This document shows, one piece after another, positions 1 to 9,315 of a DNA stretch of 64,000 nt. Both the position numbers and the translations under genes were made by a program. The DNA comes from CAWAPS01 sp963783945 (GTDB taxonomy: Bacteria; Actinomycetota; Acidimicrobiia; Acidimicrobiales; Palsa-688): the NCBI GenBank assembly GCA_963783945.1, contig CAWAPS010000006.1, positions 310,001-374,000 of the forward strand. The letters are read 5' to 3'. The notes below the pieces were generated by a model. The model did not search any database. It had not been told where the DNA came from and saw only the letters and a program-made list of their open reading frames with translations. The first letter of the stretch is position 1; the number at the start of each line of letters is the position of its first letter.

Positions 1-1
1 C

Positions 2-1051
2 GCCACCCACCGGGTGCGAGCGCTCGAGGCCGATGGTGTCGTGGCCAGTGTGATCTATCCGGGCGCGAGCATGCTGTGCTCCGCGCCTTTCACCGCGAAC
101 CTGGCCATCTTCGGCATGATCGGGCGTGAGTACTCGCGGGCGCACCGAGTCGCGGGAATCCGCGCCTACAACCGCTGGATGGCGGAGTACTGCGCTGAAT
201 ACCCCGGGCAGCTCAAAGGCGTGATCCGGATCGTGGACTACGACGACCTGGACGAGGCGCTCGGGCTGATCGCGGAGGCGGCGGAGGCCGGTGTACGCGG
301 CGGGATCGAGATCCCGCCGCTGAAGATCGACAAGCCCGGTCTGCACGAGAGCCATTGGGACCGCCTGTGGAGCATGTGCGAGCACTACGACTTTCCGGTG
401 AACTCGCATGCGGCGTTCCGTGTTGACCAGGGCGTGTTCGGCTCGGGCGACCCGGCGATGAACATGATGCTGATGTTCGCCTCGGCCCAGAACTTCCAGC
501 CGCTCCCGTTGCCGATCTTCATGCTCGGCGGGGTGCTGGACCGTCACCCGTCGTTGAAGATCGTGTTCTCCGAGCAGTACGCCGACTGGATCCCACGCGA
601 GGTCGACCGGCTCCAGCAGCGCATGAAGGAAGGGTTCGGCATGGAGGTGTTCCGGAACTCGCTGAGCCTGGATCCGCGCCGCTACTGGGAACGCAACTTC
701 GGTGTGGGTGCGACCTTCATGACCCCGAAGGAAGCGCGGATGCGCCACGAGATCGGGATCAACACGATCATGTGGGGATCGGACTTCCCGCATCCCGAGG
801 GGACCTATCCGCACACCAGAGAGAGCCTGAGGCTTTCGTTCTCCGAAGTCCCCCCGGACGAGCTCCGCCTTATCCTTGGCGGCAACGCGGCGCGCATCTA
901 CGGCTTCGATTTGAAGGCGCTCCAGCCGATCGCCGAGCGCGTCGGCCCCACGGTCGAGGAGCTCTCCAGGCCGCTCGAGAACGGGCCGAAGGGTTTCCGT
1001 CGGTTTTCCGTACGGCCCAACGAGGATCGCGATCTGGTCGCTTCGGCCTGA
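2..1051 (+). CDS. Amidohydrolase family 2 protein, 5' truncated by window edge
   Basis: The reading frame is open from base 2, and the first possible start inside the window (GTG at 14) lies within conserved sequence, so the true start is outside. The family is the ACMSD-like metal-dependent amidohydrolase/decarboxylase group with a TIM-barrel fold. The C-terminal metal-site motif WGSDFPHPEG is present near residue 258. The N-terminal D-x-H pair that normally opens the barrel is missing because of the truncation. The protein is a paralogue of the genes at 37400, 46641 and 47969 and is closest in its motif to the last. It is probably cytoplasmic and either hydrolyses or decarboxylates a small cyclic or carboxylated compound. 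The substrate is unknown. Confidence 0.85.
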   Translation, partial: ATHRVRALEADGVVASVIYPGASMLCSAPFTANLAIFGMIGREYSRAHRVAGIRAYNRWMAEYCAEYPGQLKGVIRIVDYDDLDEALGLIAEAAEAGVRGGIEIPPLKIDKPGLHESHWDRLWSMCEHYDFPVNSHAAFRVDQGVFGSGDPAMNMMLMFASAQNFQPLPLPIFMLGGVLDRHPSLKIVFSEQYADWIPREVDRLQQRMKEGFGMEVFRNSLSLDPRRYWERNFGVGATFMTPKEARMRHEIGINTIMWGSDFPHPEGTYPHTRESLRLSFSEVPPDELRLILGGNAARIYGFDLKALQPIAERVGPTVEELSRPLENGPKGFRRFSVRPNEDRDLVASA

Positions 1052-1552
1052 GAGCACCGTCTACCAGCGCGCGCTGTTGGGACCGAGGCGCCTGACCGGA
1101 GTCGAGGACAGGTGACGTGCCCTAACAGGCGGTCGGGCTCGTTCCCTCCACGGAGGCGGGCTACGCGACGCCCCAGCAACCCGATGAGCACGACGCTCCT
1201 GTTGGCCGGCAACCACCGCTGGGATGGGTTTGGACCGACGGTGTACGGAGCGCGTAACGGCCGAAGGGGTAATTGGAACACTGGTCACTCGATTTGGACA
1301 CAGTCGGGCTCCGTAGCTTAGAGATGGCTTGCTGATACACCAGCTGAACTTCAAGTCCTGTCGTTAGCGGCGGCGTGAGTAGCCTTTGCATATTGGCCTG
1401 GCGAACATTGACAGTTGAGGCAGGCGAGTTGACTGGTTAGTTGGGGCCGCTAGGAAAGGGTGGGGTTTCGAACTCGCGGCCACCGGTGCCATCCAGAGAC
1501 GGGTGGCGATGTGGAACCCCGGGGTTTACTGCGGATGGCCGGGTGGGTGCTT
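1052..1552. other. Gene-free interval between convergent genes
   Basis: About 500 bases separate the amidohydrolase stop from the stop of the minus-strand BNR protein. Several short overlapping frames exist on both strands, but none has a good ribosome binding site or a recognisable sequence. Weakly tRNA-like words occur near 1307-1365 but do not fold into a cloverleaf. No clear terminator hairpin was seen. Confidence 0.5.
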
Positions 1553-3265
1553 CTAGTGATGCCCAGGACCGTGCGGGTTGTGTGGAAAGGTGAACGCCTG
1601 GAGCTTGACGGCGCTGAAGAATCCAGCCACGTTGCCGGGCCTCCAGTCTCCCCAGCCGACGTAGGCGTCGTGGTTGCTCAGCGTGATATCGGTGGTGTCG
1701 TCGGTGCCGGCCGACATGTTGGGATCGTACGTCGGTGAGGGTGCCGTGCTGATCTGCAGTGGTTGGCTGAACCTGGCGCCGCCGTCGTAGGAGATGGCCG
1801 CCCAGATGGTGTAGGGGCCGACCGGGGGGTCCTCATCGTTGACGTCGGGAGGAAGACCTGAGATGCAGCCGAGTTCGTCGCACGCCTGGTCGTCCTGGGC
1901 GGCAACGGGCGGGTCGGCTCCGGGTACCACGCTGCGCCAGGCCAAACCGACAACTCCATCGGGCGAGTAGTTGATCCAGGGCTTGTACTTGGTGCTGGTG
2001 GCGTTGTCGGTGACAACGGTCGGGCCGATCCAGGTGATCCCGGAGTTGTAGGTCGTATATACATCGAACTCCGTCTGAGCTGAGTTCAATGCGGCCACGG
2101 TGTAGGTGTCCGCTCGGGCCGGGTCGGCGGCTACCAGGATCGAGCCGGCGGCGTCGGCCAGACCCGCCACTGCGTGACGAGTCCACGTCCGCCCCGAATC
2201 CCTCGAGGTCTCGAACACGGTGCAAGGCGCCGCGGTCCTCACGAAAAACGTGCAGGCAGCGTCAGTCGTGGCCTGGAAGGTGGCGGCCAGCACTCCGTGC
2301 GCGGCGGAGATGTTGGCGCCACCAGAGCCCGAGTAACACGTCGGCGGCGTTGTGGACGTATCGCAGCCTCCAAGTTCCTCGGGGGTCGTCCATTGCTTTC
2401 CGTTCGGGGATGACACCACCCACCGGTCAGCGATGCCATTGCCGGCCAGCGGCAGGCTCGGGTTACCAGTGGACATGGACCCATCCACAAAGCCGGACGA
2501 GGCTTCATAGACGGTGCCGGTAGAGAGGTCGGTGGTCATCCAGGGCCGGTCCACCCCCGTACCGGTCAGAACAGGTGTGCTCCAGCTTCGCCCACCGTCG
2601 GTGGACTTGCTCACCGCGATGCCACCATCAGCCAGACCGCCAACCGGGCATCCCGGTGCGGGCGTGGTCGCAGGACACACCGTGACCCCTCCGAACATGT
2701 ATCCGGGCGGCAGATCGACGATTCCCAGGTTCATGGAATCCCAACCCAGGTAGAACGTGCCGTTGGCGGTCACCGTCACCATCGGGTCGCCCATGGAGAC
2801 AAGATCAGAGTGATCTGTCCCCTCACCGGGAAAACCCCTGTATCTGGGAATGATGGGGAAGTTCACCTGCGACCACTTCCGGCCGCCATCGTAGGTCACG
2901 AAGATATGTGTGCTGATCCAGCCGGGAACCTTGTACTCGCCTGCCGGCGTCCCCGACAGGGGAAGCAGCTGGCAGTTGGGATCGCCGGCCGCCTCGCACT
3001 GGTAGGTCAACATGTTCGACATCACGAAGTACACGATGTTCTTCGGGTTTCTTGGGTTGACCGCGATCTCGGGCTCCCCGTAGCGGTGAGTCTGGTCGTT
3101 GGTGAGATCGACCTGGGTTGGCCCCAAACCCGGTGGCGGTCGCCATGAACTCCCGGCAGGAGATGAAGCACCGGCCGAGGGTGCCGTCCACACGAACATC
3201 GGGACCGCCGCGGCGACGCCAGCTATCAACGTCAACCAACGGCTCCGACCGCGACCAAGGCGCAT
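1553..3265 (-). CDS. Secreted BNR/Asp-box repeat protein (sialidase-like beta-propeller)
   Basis: The 570-residue protein begins with a classical signal peptide: a basic start MRLGRGRSR, a hydrophobic core, then Ala-rich sequence ending near ASS. The start at 3265 was chosen over an upstream in-frame start because a GGGAGG ribosome site lies just before it and the signal peptide begins there. The body carries repeated Asp-box motifs, for example SKSTDGGRSW, VTYDGGRKW, TSRDSGRTW and ISYDGGARF, typical of sialidase-fold beta-propellers. It is probably extracellular and acts on or binds a glycan. Catalytic sialidase arginines were not identified, so enzyme activity is not claimed. It is transcribed alone from a good promoter at 3339-3367. 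Confidence 0.8.
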   Translation of the reverse strand: MRLGRGRSRWLTLIAGVAAAVPMFVWTAPSAGASSPAGSSWRPPPGLGPTQVDLTNDQTHRYGEPEIAVNPRNPKNIVYFVMSNMLTYQCEAAGDPNCQLLPLSGTPAGEYKVPGWISTHIFVTYDGGRKWSQVNFPIIPRYRGFPGEGTDHSDLVSMGDPMVTVTANGTFYLGWDSMNLGIVDLPPGYMFGGVTVCPATTPAPGCPVGGLADGGIAVSKSTDGGRSWSTPVLTGTGVDRPWMTTDLSTGTVYEASSGFVDGSMSTGNPSLPLAGNGIADRWVVSSPNGKQWTTPEELGGCDTSTTPPTCYSGSGGANISAAHGVLAATFQATTDAACTFFVRTAAPCTVFETSRDSGRTWTRHAVAGLADAAGSILVAADPARADTYTVAALNSAQTEFDVYTTYNSGITWIGPTVVTDNATSTKYKPWINYSPDGVVGLAWRSVVPGADPPVAAQDDQACDELGCISGLPPDVNDEDPPVGPYTIWAAISYDGGARFSQPLQISTAPSPTYDPNMSAGTDDTTDITLSNHDAYVGWGDWRPGNVAGFFSAVKLQAFTFPHNPHGPGHH

Positions 3266-3837
3266 GACCGTCTCCCTCCCCGTTGAACCACGTCCCACGA
3301 CGGACGCATGGACTCCTCTGCAATCAGGCCACGAACGCATGTTAGGTACGGTGTCAGATGCTGTCAACCCTGTCATAATCACCCGAGCGAGACGGTACGT
3401 CGCCGCGTCAGGCACCGGCCCAGCGCCAATTGTTCTGCGTTTCCGCCGCTCCTATTGGTCCCTACCCTCCCTTGCATCACTGCTCATTGATCCCGGCAGG
3501 TCTCATAACGACCCTCCGTCCTCGACACCCATGCGACCCCGATCGACGTGTAGGCGGGCCGTCATCCGATCATCGACGGTTATCGGCACCTACTCTGTGA
3601 TCGGGGAGAGTTGGACATCGACGGCAAAGCCTTCGCGGATCGAGATTTGCGGGAACTGAACCGAGAACCGCGGTGGAGCCGGCGACGATGAATATGTGCG
3701 ACATGGTCAAGACCCTCAACAGCTAGCGGCAGACCCCCTAACCTGACTTCGGCCGCGCCGTAGCGGCAGCTTGTAGCCGAGACCTGACGAGTCGGTTCGA
3801 ACGCGGGCGGTTCGTTTGTCAGGTCAAACTAGAGAAT
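3266..3837. other. Divergent intergenic region
   Basis: This 570-base region lies between the divergent BNR and DUF2505 genes. It holds the minus-strand promoter at 3339-3367. No convincing gene, hairpin or repeat was seen in the remainder. Confidence 0.5.
3339..3367 (-). promoter_or_regulatory. Sigma70-type promoter of the BNR protein gene
   Basis: On the minus strand a perfect -35 TTGACA (3367-3362) is followed after 17 bases by TAACAT (3344-3339). Predicted transcription starts near 3332, leaving a leader of about 65 bases before the GGGAGG site and the ATG at 3265. Confidence 0.6.
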
Positions 3838-4329
3838 ATGCGATTTCAGACCGAGCACCGCTTCGACGGCTCGCCTGCTGCGGTGGCCGCGATCCTGGCC
3901 GACCCGGACTTCTATACCACCCTGGCACTGCCGGATGTGAGCCAGCCAGAGGTCCTGGATCAGCACGCCGATGGACAACGCGTCGAGCTGCGGCTTCGGT
4001 ACCAGTTCGTAGGGAGCGTAAACGAGGTGGCCCGGCGACTGGTGGGGCAGAGCCGGCTCGTCTGGATCCAGGAGATAGCGGTAGACCGCTCGACGGACTC
4101 GGGAAGGCTCGAATTCAGCGCTGAAGCCGACCCCAAACGACTTCATGGCTCGGCCGACTTCGTCCTGGTCGCTCAAGGTCGTACCACCGTCCGCCGCTTG
4201 TCTGGCGAACTGGTTGTATCTGTCCCCCTCATCGGCTCGTGGGCTGAGCACCAGATAGTGCCTGGGCTGCTCGGGCGCTTGGACATCGAGGCCAGGAGTC
4301 TTGACGACGTCCTCCTGAGTCAGGCCTGA
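3838..4329 (+). CDS. DUF2505 family protein (SRPBCC/START-like fold)
   Basis: The 163-residue protein opens with MRFQTEHRFDGSPAAVAAIL, the usual beginning of the actinobacterial DUF2505 family. That family is related to polyketide-cyclase and START-like lipid-binding folds. The pattern of a long beta-sheet with a C-terminal helix (GLLGRLDIEARSLDDVL) fits the full family length. No catalytic residues are known for the family. It probably binds a hydrophobic ligand in the cytoplasm. It lies 79 bases upstream of a crotonase in the same direction and could share its transcript. Confidence 0.75.
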   Translation: MRFQTEHRFDGSPAAVAAILADPDFYTTLALPDVSQPEVLDQHADGQRVELRLRYQFVGSVNEVARRLVGQSRLVWIQEIAVDRSTDSGRLEFSAEADPKRLHGSADFVLVAQGRTTVRRLSGELVVSVPLIGSWAEHQIVPGLLGRLDIEARSLDDVLLSQA

Positions 4330-4408
4330 CCAGTCGGCGCATTAGGGTTGGCAGAGCGAGTGGGACACCACCGTATGTCGGAAGAAGAGAAAGGAAACGA
4401 CACAACAA

Positions 4409-5242
4409 ATGCCCCGTCTCACGAAGTTCGAAGAGTATCGCGATCGATATTCCGATTCCTATGTTCTGGAGAAGACCGACGATGGGATCCTTCTGATCAG
4501 GATGCACACCGATGGTGGTCCCGTCAACTGGAGCAAAGCGGTTCTCGCCACTCCGAACCTGTTTGCTGATGTCGCCGGTGATCGCGATGTTCGCATAGTG
4601 ATCTACACTGGCACGGGGGAGAACTTCAACGCGAACTGGCGGCCAAAGGGCCCGGAGCTCGAAGCCTACGCGGCAAAGTTGCAGGCCGCGCCTCAGCGCC
4701 CCGCCGAGGATGTCGAGGAGTCAGGGTGGTTCGGCAGGAACCGACACAACAACATGTTGGACATCGACGCCATCATGATCGCCGCCGTGAATGGTCCCGT
4801 CACAATTCACTCCGAATTGGCACTCATGTGTGACATCGTCCTCGCGTCAGATGACGCCTATTTTCAGGACCTCGCCCATTTCGTCTCGAACCTGTCTCCC
4901 GGTGACGGTGTCCAGAATATTTGGCCGCGAGCTATAGGCATGAACCGTTTCCGGTACTGGCAGTTGATGGGTCAGAGGATCACGGCGCAACAGGCCTACG
5001 AGTGGGGGGCAGTCAACGAGGTACTGCCCAAGGACCAGTTGCTCGACCGGGCGTGGGAGATCGCACATTATCTGGCCAGGTTTTCCCCTGTTACCTTGCG
5101 CAACACCCGCCGCACATTCGTACAGGAGCTCAAGCGGGCAGCCGTCAACGACCTGGCGCTCGGACAGAACATGGAACTCCTCGGCATGACCTCGATCCAT
5201 CCCGATCCGTTGATCTGGGACGGGGGCGTCCTCCCGAAGTAA
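4409..5242 (+). CDS. Enoyl-CoA hydratase/isomerase (crotonase) family protein
   Basis: The 277-residue protein has the crotonase fold. The oxyanion-hole region IVIYTGTGENFNANW and the later NGPVTIHSELALMCDIVLAS can be seen around residues 66-81 and 130-149. The NGPVTIHSEL form, rather than the common GxxxGGG, resembles the 6-oxocamphor hydrolase-like branch that splits cyclic beta-diketones. A beta-diketone hydrolase role is therefore possible but unproven. A purine-rich site AAAGGAAA precedes the ATG. A G-rich tandem repeat follows about 50 bases after the stop. Confidence 0.8.
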   Translation: MPRLTKFEEYRDRYSDSYVLEKTDDGILLIRMHTDGGPVNWSKAVLATPNLFADVAGDRDVRIVIYTGTGENFNANWRPKGPELEAYAAKLQAAPQRPAEDVEESGWFGRNRHNNMLDIDAIMIAAVNGPVTIHSELALMCDIVLASDDAYFQDLAHFVSNLSPGDGVQNIWPRAIGMNRFRYWQLMGQRITAQQAYEWGAVNEVLPKDQLLDRAWEIAHYLARFSPVTLRNTRRTFVQELKRAAVNDLALGQNMELLGMTSIHPDPLIWDGGVLPK

Positions 5243-5289
5243 GGGTTGGGAGCTGGCAATGGCGCGCCGGGTTGCGGGCGCCGGGCGCC

Positions 5290-5321
5290 GGGCGGCGGGC
5301 GGCGGGCGGCGGGCGGCGGGG
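5290..5321 (+). repeat. 7-bp GC tandem repeat with G-quadruplex pattern
   Basis: Four perfect copies of GGGCGGC (5290-5317) are followed by GGGG. This gives five GGG tracts spaced exactly four bases apart. A related imperfect GGGCGCC repeat precedes it from about 5275. It lies just after the crotonase stop and about 220 bases before the next gene. It could form a quadruplex in DNA or RNA, or simply be a slippage product. Confidence 0.85.
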
Positions 5322-5540
5322 TGAGACCAGCAGCCCCTCCGCCCGCCACTGCGCCGACTCCCACCGACCGGCTGCCGCCTATAGCCGACTAACTCCATCG
5401 GGAATATTGACATCGAGCCATGACGCGGGTAGCGTCGGAGGCTCATGCTGACTCTGGCTGGAACGGATCCACTTTGCTGCCTCATGTTCTTCGCCTAAGA
5501 CCCCAGCAACCAAGGGTGCTCGGGGCCGAGGCGGCAGACG

Positions 5541-6743
5541 GTGGCTGAGCCGCGGCCGGTCCACTTGGGCGTAGCGCTCGATGGGGCGGGCTGGCATCCC
5601 GCGGCGTGGCGGGCGGAGGATGCGGCTGCTGGATCGCTCTTCGACCCGGCGTACTGGGTCGATCTGGCCGCCCGGGCCGAAGCCGCGCTCCTCGATTTCC
5701 TCACCATCGAGGACTCCTTTCGACTCCAGTCGGACCGGCCGTTCCAGGCTGACGAGCGCACGGACCGGGTGAGGGGGCGCCTCGATGCGGTGTTGGTCGC
5801 GGCCAGGGTGGCCCCGGCCACCTCACGGATCGGGCTCGTCCCGACCGCGCAGGTGACCCACACCGAGCCGTTCCACATTTCTAAGGCCATCGCCACCCTC
5901 GATTACGTCAGCGGGGGCCGGGCCGGGGTCCGGGTCCAGATCTCGACCCGACCGGATGAGGCCCGCCATTTCGGTCGTCGGTCGATGCCCGACATCGGTC
6001 TGACCGGGTGGACCGATCCGGAAGTGAACCGACGGCTGGTCGACCTGATCGAAGAGGCCGCGGATTACGTCGGGGTGGTTCGCCGGCTCTGGGACAGCTG
6101 GGAGGACGACGCCGAGATACGAGATGTCGCCACAGGCCGGTTCATCGACCGGGACAAGCTGCATTACATCGACTTCTCCGGACACTGGTTCTCCGTCCGC
6201 GGCCCCTCCATCACCCCCCGACCCCCTCAGGGCCAACCGTTGGTGGCGGCTCTCGGCCACGGCCCGGAGCTGTACCGTCTGATCGCCGGTTCCGTCGATC
6301 TCGGCTTTGTCACTCCACGCGACGCGGCCCACGCCGTAGCGATCGTCGAAGGGTTGCGCCACCAGGAGAGCGACCTTGGGAGGAGAGCCGGTGGTGTGAG
6401 TGTGCTGGCGGACCTCGTGGTGTTCCTCGACCGCAGCGCCAGTGCGGCGGCCGCCCGCAAGGGGCGCCTGGACCAATGGGCCGGCGCCGAGTGGGAGAGC
6501 GACGCCGCGACCTTCGTCGGAACCCCGCTCGAGCTCGCCGATCTCATCGAGGAGTGGGCCGGCACCGGTCTGGCCGGTTTCCGGCTCAGGCCGGCAACCC
6601 TCCCCCACGACCTGGATCAGATCGCAGCCGGACTCGTGCCTGAGCTGCAAAAGCGCGGGCTGTTCCGCCGTACCTACGAAGAGTCGACTCTGCGCGGGCT
6701 GTTCGGTCTCGACCGTCCGGCCAACCGTTACGCAGTGGCCTGA
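5541..6743 (+). CDS. NtaA/SnaA/DszA-type FMN-dependent monooxygenase
   Basis: The 400-residue protein starts with GTG and belongs to the luciferase-like flavin monooxygenases. The long-insert NtaA/SnaA/DszA type is indicated by HLGVALDGAGWHPAAW at the start, FLTIEDSF near residue 53 and the ISTRPDEARHFG segment near 133. Members use FMNH2 supplied by a separate reductase to oxidise sulfur, nitrogen or aromatic substrates. No reductase gene is seen nearby. It is followed after 14 bases by a second monooxygenase of the same class and then a third, so all three are probably co-transcribed. The cysteine-dioxygenase-like neighbour suggests organosulfur chemistry, which is inference. Confidence 0.85.
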   Translation: MAEPRPVHLGVALDGAGWHPAAWRAEDAAAGSLFDPAYWVDLAARAEAALLDFLTIEDSFRLQSDRPFQADERTDRVRGRLDAVLVAARVAPATSRIGLVPTAQVTHTEPFHISKAIATLDYVSGGRAGVRVQISTRPDEARHFGRRSMPDIGLTGWTDPEVNRRLVDLIEEAADYVGVVRRLWDSWEDDAEIRDVATGRFIDRDKLHYIDFSGHWFSVRGPSITPRPPQGQPLVAALGHGPELYRLIAGSVDLGFVTPRDAAHAVAIVEGLRHQESDLGRRAGGVSVLADLVVFLDRSASAAAARKGRLDQWAGAEWESDAATFVGTPLELADLIEEWAGTGLAGFRLRPATLPHDLDQIAAGLVPELQKRGLFRRTYEESTLRGLFGLDRPANRYAVA

Positions 6744-6757
6744 GAGGAAGCAAGGCG

Positions 6758-8115
6758 ATGCCCGGCACCCGCAAGCAGATACACCTCGCCGCCCACTTCC
6801 CAGGCGTCAACAACACCACGGTGTGGAGCGACCCCGACGCCGGGAGCCACATCGAGTTTGATTCGTTCGTGCGCTTCGCCCAGATCGCCGAGCGGGGAAA
6901 GTTCGATTTCCTGTTCCTGGCCGAGGGTCTGCGGCTGCGCGAACAGAACGGGCTCATCTACGACCTCGACGTGGTCGGCCGTCCCGACACCTTTACCGTA
7001 CTCAGCGCGCTGGCCGCCGTAACCGAGCGGATCGGGCTGGCCGGGACCATCAACTCGACCTTTAACGAGCCGTTCGAGGTCGCCCGCCAGTTCGCGTCTC
7101 TCGACCACCTTTCGTGCGGCCGGGCGGCCTGGAACGTGGTGACCTCGTGGGACGCCTTCACCGGAGAAAACTTCCGCCGAAGCGGTTTCCTGGCCGAGGA
7201 TGACCGCTACGAACGGGCCCGCACCTTCCTGCGCACGGCCCTGGAGCTGTTTGATTCCTGGACGGGAGATGAGATCGTCGCCGACAAGGCATCAGGGGTG
7301 TTCCTCTGCGCCCGGATATCGGCCGGTTCGAGCACCACGACCGTCACTTCGACATCTCCGGCCGGTTCAACGTTCCCCGCAGCCCGCAGGGACGGCCGGT
7401 GATATTCCAGGCCGGCGATTCCGACCAGGGCCGACAGTTCGCCGCGTCCAGTGCCGATGCCATCTTCAGCCGGCACAGCACCCTCGACGAGGGCCAGACC
7501 TTCTACCGGGACATCAAGGGCCGTCTGGCCGACCACGGGCGGACCGCCTCGGATCTGCTCATCCTCCCCGCAGCCACGTTCGTCCTCGGCGACACCGACG
7601 CCGAGGCCCAAGAGCTGGCTCATCAGGTGCGCCTCCAGCAGGTGAGCGGCCAGACCGCCATCAGGTTCCTGGAGCAGGTCTGGAACCGTGATCTATCGGC
7701 CTACGATCCCGACGGGCCGTTGCCCGAGATTGATCCCGACCCTGGCGAGCACTCCGTCGCCAAGGGTCGAGCCAGCGTCAGGATGCACCGTGACCCGCTC
7801 ACCACGGCTCGGCAGTGGCGAGAGACGGCGGCGGCCAAGAACCTGTCCATCCGCGAGCTGATGATCGAGGTGACCGGCCGTCAAACCTTCATAGGAACAC
7901 CGGCGACGGTGGCGGAAACCATCAACCGCTTCGTGCAGGCCGATGCCAGCGACGGGTTCATCCTGGTTCCCCACATAACCCCGGGCGGGCTTGGCCCGTT
8001 TGTCGACGGGGTCGTGCCGCTGCTGCAGGAGCGAGGAGTGTTCCGGACCGATTACGAAGGTGCGACTCTGCGGGATCATCTCGGTCTCGGACCCGTCCGC
8101 GCGGCGGCGCGGTGA
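6758..8115 (+). pseudogene. NtaA/SnaA/DszA-type monooxygenase split by a frameshift
   Basis: Two adjacent frames together form one flavin monooxygenase. The N-terminal part is 6758-7402 and opens MPGTRKQIHLAAHFPGVNNT. The C-terminal part is 7399-8115, in the frame one base back. In that second frame, translation upstream of 7399 reads IGRFEHHDRHFDISGRFNV, which is normal family sequence, so the break falls near 7290-7312 and one base appears to be missing. The joined product would be about 452 residues, a normal length. It may be a true pseudogene or a sequencing indel. The GTGA overlap with the next gene at 8112 is intact, which suggests recent damage or error. Confidence 0.85.
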
Positions 8116-9233
8116 GCCCGGCTCCCCTCTCGGTCCTGGACCTGGTGCCGGTGACCTCCGGCTCGACCGCGGCGCAGGCCCTGCGCAACAGCATCGACTT
8201 GGTCCAGGCCGCCGAGCGCAGCGGTTACCACCGCTACTGGTTTGCCGAACATCACCTCAACCCCGGAGTGGCCGGGACCTCCCCCGCCGTCATTCTGGCC
8301 CTGGCCGGATCGGCGACCTCGACGATCCGTATCGGCTCCGGAGCCGTGCAGATGGGGCACCGAACCGCGCTGGCCACGGTGGAGGAGTTCGGACTTCTGG
8401 ATGCGGTGTATCCCGGGCGGGTCGATCTTGGTCTCGGCCGCTCGGCCGGGCTGCCCCGCCAGTCGGGGCCTGGTGGGTCGCACCGCGATCTGGTGGACGG
8501 CCGGACGGCCAACGGGCTGCTCATACCGGAGCCGTTCTCGTTCGCCAAACTGGCCGACTCGCCGCGCTTCAAAATGCAAAAGAGCCTTCTTCAGCTACCG
8601 GGAGCGGCGCCCCAGCCCTACACCGAGCAGGTCGACGACGTACTGGCCCTCCTGGCCGGGACCTACCGGTCAGCAGAGGGGGCCGACGCCCACGTCATAC
8701 CCGGGGAGGGGGCTCCGGTGGAGGTCTGGATCCTCGGGAGCAGCGGCGGGGAGAGCGCCCAGCTGGCAGGCAGGCGTGGCCTGCGGTTCGCGGCCAACTA
8801 CCACGTGAGCCCGACGACCGTGCTCGAGGCGGTGGATGCGTACCGGGACGCGTTCTCGCCGTCAGGCGTGCTCGCCGAACCGCATGTCGCAGTTTCGGCC
8901 GATGTTGTGGTGGCTGACGACGAGCAAACCGCTCGCCGGCTGGCCAGCGGTTACGGGGAATGGGTCCTGAGCATCCGCACCGGAGCGGGCGCCATCACCT
9001 TCCCGTCGCCCGGCGAGGCCGCCCACCACCAGTGGAACGATGCGGACCGCCGGCTGGTCAGGGACCGGGTGGACACCCAGTTCGTCGGATCTCCCACCCA
9101 GGTCGCCGATCAGCTGCAGATCCTGCAGGAGGCGACCGGAGCCGACGAGCTCATCGTGACGACCATCGTCCACGACCACGCCGACCGGGTACGTTCCTAC
9201 GAGTTGCTGGCCAAGGAATGGGAGCACCGTTGA
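8112..9233 (+). CDS. Luciferase-like flavin monooxygenase, MsnO8-type
   Basis: The start is GTG at 8112, overlapping the previous stop as GTGA. The longer open frame upstream lies inside the preceding gene and is rejected. The 373-residue protein opens with SVLDLVPVTSGSTAAQAL and carries HRYWFAEHH near residue 40 and GRVDLGLGRSAG near 104, typical of MsnO8-like luciferase-fold oxidoreductases. It should use reduced FMN and oxygen. The overlap implies translational coupling with the damaged monooxygenase upstream. It is the last gene of the monooxygenase group and ends just before a 14-bp tandem repeat. Confidence 0.85.
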   Translation: MSPAPLSVLDLVPVTSGSTAAQALRNSIDLVQAAERSGYHRYWFAEHHLNPGVAGTSPAVILALAGSATSTIRIGSGAVQMGHRTALATVEEFGLLDAVYPGRVDLGLGRSAGLPRQSGPGGSHRDLVDGRTANGLLIPEPFSFAKLADSPRFKMQKSLLQLPGAAPQPYTEQVDDVLALLAGTYRSAEGADAHVIPGEGAPVEVWILGSSGGESAQLAGRRGLRFAANYHVSPTTVLEAVDAYRDAFSPSGVLAEPHVAVSADVVVADDEQTARRLASGYGEWVLSIRTGAGAITFPSPGEAAHHQWNDADRRLVRDRVDTQFVGSPTQVADQLQILQEATGADELIVTTIVHDHADRVRSYELLAKEWEHR

Positions 9234-9246
9234 GCTCGACGCATCT

Positions 9247-9315
9247 GATTGCCCGATCTGATCTGCCCGATCGGATCTGCCCGATCCGATCTGCCCGGTC
9301 AGATATGCCCGATCA
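9247..9315. repeat. 14-bp tandem repeat between convergent genes
   Basis: Five consecutive copies are present: a 13-base first copy (9247-9259), then four 14-base copies with consensus GATCTGCCCGATCN. The array fills the gap between the monooxygenase stop and the cupin stop and overlaps the cupin stop codon. Neighbouring units create GATCGGATC and GATCCGATC palindromes, so the transcript could form several alternative hairpins in either direction. Confidence 0.85.

Noticed and set aside
1307..1480. tRNA-like words (GTAGCTTAGAG, TTCAAGTCC, and an inverted TTCGAA region).
   Set aside because: No acceptor, D, anticodon and T stems can be paired in the right spacing on either strand.
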